The notes below the pieces were generated by a model. The model did not search any database and had not been told where the DNA came from. It saw nothing but the letters and a program-made list of their open reading frames with translations. The translations under genes and the position numbers were made by a program. DNA of 33,020 bases from a virus. Positions within the stretch are counted from its first letter, which is position 1. Each line of letters starts with the position of its first letter. The stretch covers positions 1 to 33,020 of the IMG/VR virus record IMGVR_UViG_3300037189_014483. The stretch is one strand, 5' to 3'. This document shows positions 31,303 to 33,020 of this stretch, one piece after another.

Positions 31303-31582
31303 ACTTAAGTTGAACACGACGCGCGAATACATCCCTTGTCCTGTCGATCCAAAAATGACTCGCGAACCGCGTCTCGTTTGGGCGCTCCAAAGCCAGATAG
31401 TTGATTTAGAATCTGAACTCGCCGAAGCGCGCAGAGTGATTGCGTGGCTGCGTAGCCCTAAATGGCTGAAAGACCTTGATGGAAAACTTCATCCATTCAT
31501 GGTGAACAATAACGGCATGGAGTGGTTCATTGATATGAAACGTCACCTCGCAAGCTCACCGCCGAAAGGGTGGAAGCCATGA
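31286..31582 (+). CDS. Hypothetical accessory protein
   Basis: A 98-residue protein; ATG 31286 overlaps the previous gene by 17 bases and its stop overlaps the next start. N-terminus basic and polar, middle a helix (ALQSQIVDLESELAEARRVI), end with Trp and basic residues (HLASSPPKGWKP). A weak upstream GGGGG is too far for a good ribosome site, so coupling to the previous gene is likely. No family recognised. Confidence 0.55.
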   Translation: MHGKTELKLNTTREYIPCPVDPKMTREPRLVWALQSQIVDLESELAEARRVIAWLRSPKWLKDLDGKLHPFMVNNNGMEWFIDMKRHLASSPPKGWKP

Positions 31583-31752
31583 CCTTAGACGAACGCCTTG
31601 CGCTTCTGATGCGCGTGGCTCAAAGCTTTCGCATGCAGGCTTGCCTAGAGGCCCTTCGCAAGCTGGCCGAGTATTACGAGTACGAGCAGCCTTCGGAGAA
31701 CAAACAAGACCCGGCGGTTATCTTCAAGATGCTCGAAGAAAAGCTAAAATAA
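31579..31752 (+). CDS. Small helical protein at the end of the rightward operon
   Basis: A 57-residue protein from ATG 31579, overlapping the preceding stop (ATGA). Mostly helical (MTLDERLALLMRVAQSFRMQ then KLAEYYEYEQ), ending in a short helix (MLEEKLK). It is the last plus-strand gene before the terminator shared with the incoming leftward genes. Function unknown. Confidence 0.55.
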   Translation: MTLDERLALLMRVAQSFRMQACLEALRKLAEYYEYEQPSENKQDPAVIFKMLEEKLK

Positions 31753-31779
31753 GAACCCCACACCGTTTCCAGTGTGAGG
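31745..31779 (-). terminator. Terminator at the convergence of the two operons
   Basis: On the minus strand the stem CCTCACAC/GTGTGGGG (8 bp, one U-G pair) is followed by TTCTTATTTT. On the plus strand the stem has a C-A mismatch and no T-tract, so it acts mainly for the leftward tail genes coming from the right edge (32171 and upstream), stopping them before they run into the rightward operon. Confidence 0.7.
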
Positions 31780-31820
31780 CCAACCCGGAGTCTCTCGACC
31801 CACGGAGCTGCATACGATGA

Positions 31821-32171
31821 TTAGGCAGCTTTGGGAAGGAGCAGACCAAGGGCAGCCTGGCCCTTCACGAAGCCTTCGACGAAGGTAAGAGCGGCGTCTA
31901 CAGCCACTTCGATGCCTTCTTCAGCGGCGTCGCTCGGAAGGTCGAATGCCTTCTTAAACGCTGCAACGGCTTCAGCTTTGACCGCAGGAGAGAGCTTGCC
32001 AGCTTCGCCAAGGGCAGCAGCGTAATCGAGGCCCACGAGGCCCTGCAGATCGCCAAGGCTACCAAAGATAACGCCGAGGTCGTTAAGGCCAACGGCACCA
32101 TCGGCAAACACCTTGCCAACCACGTTGGTAGCTTTGGCAACGGCAACGAGAACTGCAACGAGATTAGACAT
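31821..32171 (-). CDS. Small Ala/Val-rich hypothetical virion-region protein
   Basis: A 116-residue protein. ATG 32171 follows AAGGGG. N-terminus hydrophobic (MSNLVAVLVAVAKATNVV), then Gly-rich loops (GAVGLNDLGVIFGSLGDLQG) and helices (EAVAAFKKAFDLPS). Moderately hydrophobic, no firm membrane helix or signal peptide. It lies after the tail-fibre-assembly-like gene and a small hairpin, just before the terminator at 31779. No family recognised; may be a tail or lysis-associated accessory protein. Confidence 0.6.
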   Translation of the reverse strand: MSNLVAVLVAVAKATNVVGKVFADGAVGLNDLGVIFGSLGDLQGLVGLDYAAALGEAGKLSPAVKAEAVAAFKKAFDLPSDAAEEGIEVAVDAALTFVEGFVKGQAALGLLLPKAA

Positions 32172-32184
32172 ACAAATCCCCTTC

Positions 32185-32210
32185 GAGAAAGCCGCACCGG
32201 TATGGTGCGG
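32185..32210 (-). terminator. Weak hairpin between two leftward genes
   Basis: A 7-bp stem (CCGCACC at 32192-32198 and GGTGCGG at 32204-32210, five-base loop) is followed on the minus strand by CTTTCTC. It could partially terminate or serve as a processing site between the 169-aa gene and the gene starting at 32171. The tail motif TTTCTC recurs after other hairpins in this window. Confidence 0.5.
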
Positions 32211-32214
32211 ATGT

Positions 32215-32724
32215 TTAGAGCGCTTGGATAAGCTCAGGCGGCAAGTGCTTTGCTTCTGCGAGTGAGACAAGCCCGGCTTTGACTTCGTCCGGGATCGTGA
32301 CAACCGATTTCCAGACAGCCCACGTCTCAGCGAGGCGGGAGATCTGCGAGTTCTCCGCATGGCGGAACGCTGCGATGACTGCGGCTGTTTTAAGTGGGAA
32401 CTCGGCCGCCGCTGCGGCATAGACCGCTTCGAATTCGGCGCTCGAAATCATTGCGATGTAGAAGCCCTGCCAGTCCGGCTCGGGTGTTTCGGCAGGCTTT
32501 GGCTGCACAGAAACGCTATAGACCACGCCGCCTTCGACGTAGGGCTCAACCGCTGCAAGGACCTCGGTGGCTGCGTCATGAGCTTTGGCGGTCTGGATTA
32601 AAACAGCTCCATGACTTGCAAGGAAATCCTCGTCAGGGGCGCCAACAAATGACGTGTTAGGCCAAAGCTCGGACGACGTGCCGTGCGCGGTTATTTGACC
32701 TTCAGAGAGGATTGCGTAGCTCAT
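32215..32724 (-). CDS. Tail fibre assembly-like / tail-associated protein
   Basis: A 169-residue protein. ATG 32724 has GAGGT upstream and follows the preceding stop closely. The N-terminal part (MSYAILSEGQITAHGTSSEL, then PNTSFVGAPDEDFLASHGAV) resembles the short proteins found directly after tail fibre genes, and the middle runs VYSVSVQPKPAETPEPDWQG. The C-terminal half is Ala-rich and helical. By position downstream of the LamG-like gene it is probably a chaperone or assembly protein of that fibre. Identification is from pattern and synteny. Confidence 0.6.
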   Translation of the reverse strand: MSYAILSEGQITAHGTSSELWPNTSFVGAPDEDFLASHGAVLIQTAKAHDAATEVLAAVEPYVEGGVVYSVSVQPKPAETPEPDWQGFYIAMISSAEFEAVYAAAAAEFPLKTAAVIAAFRHAENSQISRLAETWAVWKSVVTIPDEVKAGLVSLAEAKHLPPELIQAL

Positions 32725-32732
32725 TAATAACC

Positions 32733-33020
32733 TCAAGTGCCTAGGTTAAAATATTGTCTTTGACTATTTTCTAGCAGTTGTCTGTTTGTTGTGCTCAGGT
32801 TGCTCGCAAAGCAAATAACTTCACAGATACTCTTGTCGCCATAGGAGGTTGCTGTTTGCTGCCTTCCTCCTATCTGAAATCCGGTCGTAGTTGGGCTTGC
32901 CCAGGTCTGCGTTCCTGTGCCCGAGTAGTTTGGCTGCGTCGTGGTTGTTACTGTAACAGTCCCGCCATTTCCATTCGTGCCACCTGCCCTGCCCAAAGTT
33001 GCAAATCTCTTTCCTAAACG
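32733..33020 (-). CDS. Tail fibre/LamG-like protein, C-terminal part (partial at right edge)
   Basis: The reading frame is open to position 33020 and ends at 32733; the first in-frame TTG at 32996 is not compelling as a start. The visible residues are Gly/Thr/Gln rich, and the end (SICEVICFASNLSTTNRQLL, then EN..RQYFNLGT) matches the last strand and helix of LamG/concanavalin-like lectin modules common in tail proteins ('..aEvi.f...Ls...r..ve.y...'). Likely the C-terminal part of a tail fibre or tail-spike gene. It may be the same gene that starts at 14 on the left edge. Confidence 0.6.
   Translation of the reverse strand, partial: RLGKRFATLGRAGGTNGNGGTVTVTTTTQPNYSGTGTQTWASPTTTGFQIGGRQQTATSYGDKSICEVICFASNLSTTNRQLLENSQRQYFNLGT

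Noticed and set aside
1-33020. tRNA genes or CRISPR arrays
   Set aside because: I found no cloverleaf-like sequence or regularly spaced spacer repeats in reading both strands; the iterons are too short and irregular to be CRISPR.

Overview
The window is almost an entire genome of a short-tailed (podovirus-like) double-stranded DNA phage, probably of a Gram-negative proteobacterium. The evidence is a full head module (TerS, TerL, portal, scaffold, major capsid), a nozzle-type tail gene followed by a run of Ala/Gln-rich ejection-type proteins instead of a tail tube, sheath or tape measure, tail fibre genes, an endolysin with membrane-protein neighbours, and typical phage gene packing: most stop codons overlap the next start (ATGA, TGATG, TAATG) and Shine-Dalgarno sites are strong. 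I saw no integrase, no recognisable lysogeny repressor, no DNA polymerase, no tRNA and no CRISPR.

Layout. A divergent control region lies at 25066-25265. To its left, on the minus strand, runs a recombination/repair module: a Sak4-like RecA-fold recombinase, a DUF669/SSB-like protein with an acidic DEDVPF tip, two or three tiny proteins, an SF2 helicase with a zinc motif, and a VRR-NUC nuclease. Two plus-strand genes at 20779-21388, one encoding a secreted Cys-rich protein, interrupt this arrangement like a moron. The minus-strand late genes follow from 20635 to the left edge: a GNAT-like protein, TerS, TerL, a 50-aa protein, portal, scaffold, major capsid, a capsid-associated protein, adaptor, collar-domain fibre, nozzle, four ejection-type proteins and a GGTG-repeat fibre. 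Further minus-strand tail genes come in at the right edge (33020-31821). To the right of the control region, on the plus strand, are a P-loop replication-type ATPase, a 360-bp iteron cluster that looks like a replication origin, small regulators (excisionase-like and Cro/YdaS-like HTH), the lysis cassette, and several small accessory proteins up to 31752.

If the ends are joined, transcription forms two opposed arms. They leave the control region near 25.1 kb and converge on a terminator near 31.76 kb. This suggests a circularly permuted or circularised genome cut within a tail-fibre gene. However, direct end-to-end joining leaves that gene one base out of frame, so a few bases are probably missing or the window is part of a larger record.

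Points that stand out: a C-terminal Hint (hedgehog/intein-type) autoprocessing domain on an ejection-type virion protein; an iteron array of about 12 TGTCGCAA-type sites; a two-helix holin-like gene overprinted in another frame inside the endolysin gene; an endolysin that joins a zinc amidase to a YkuD/DUF2778-like HG...SxGC domain; and a 102-bp, 14-bp-repeat-bounded insertion that appears to have added a Cys-rich peptide to a small gene.
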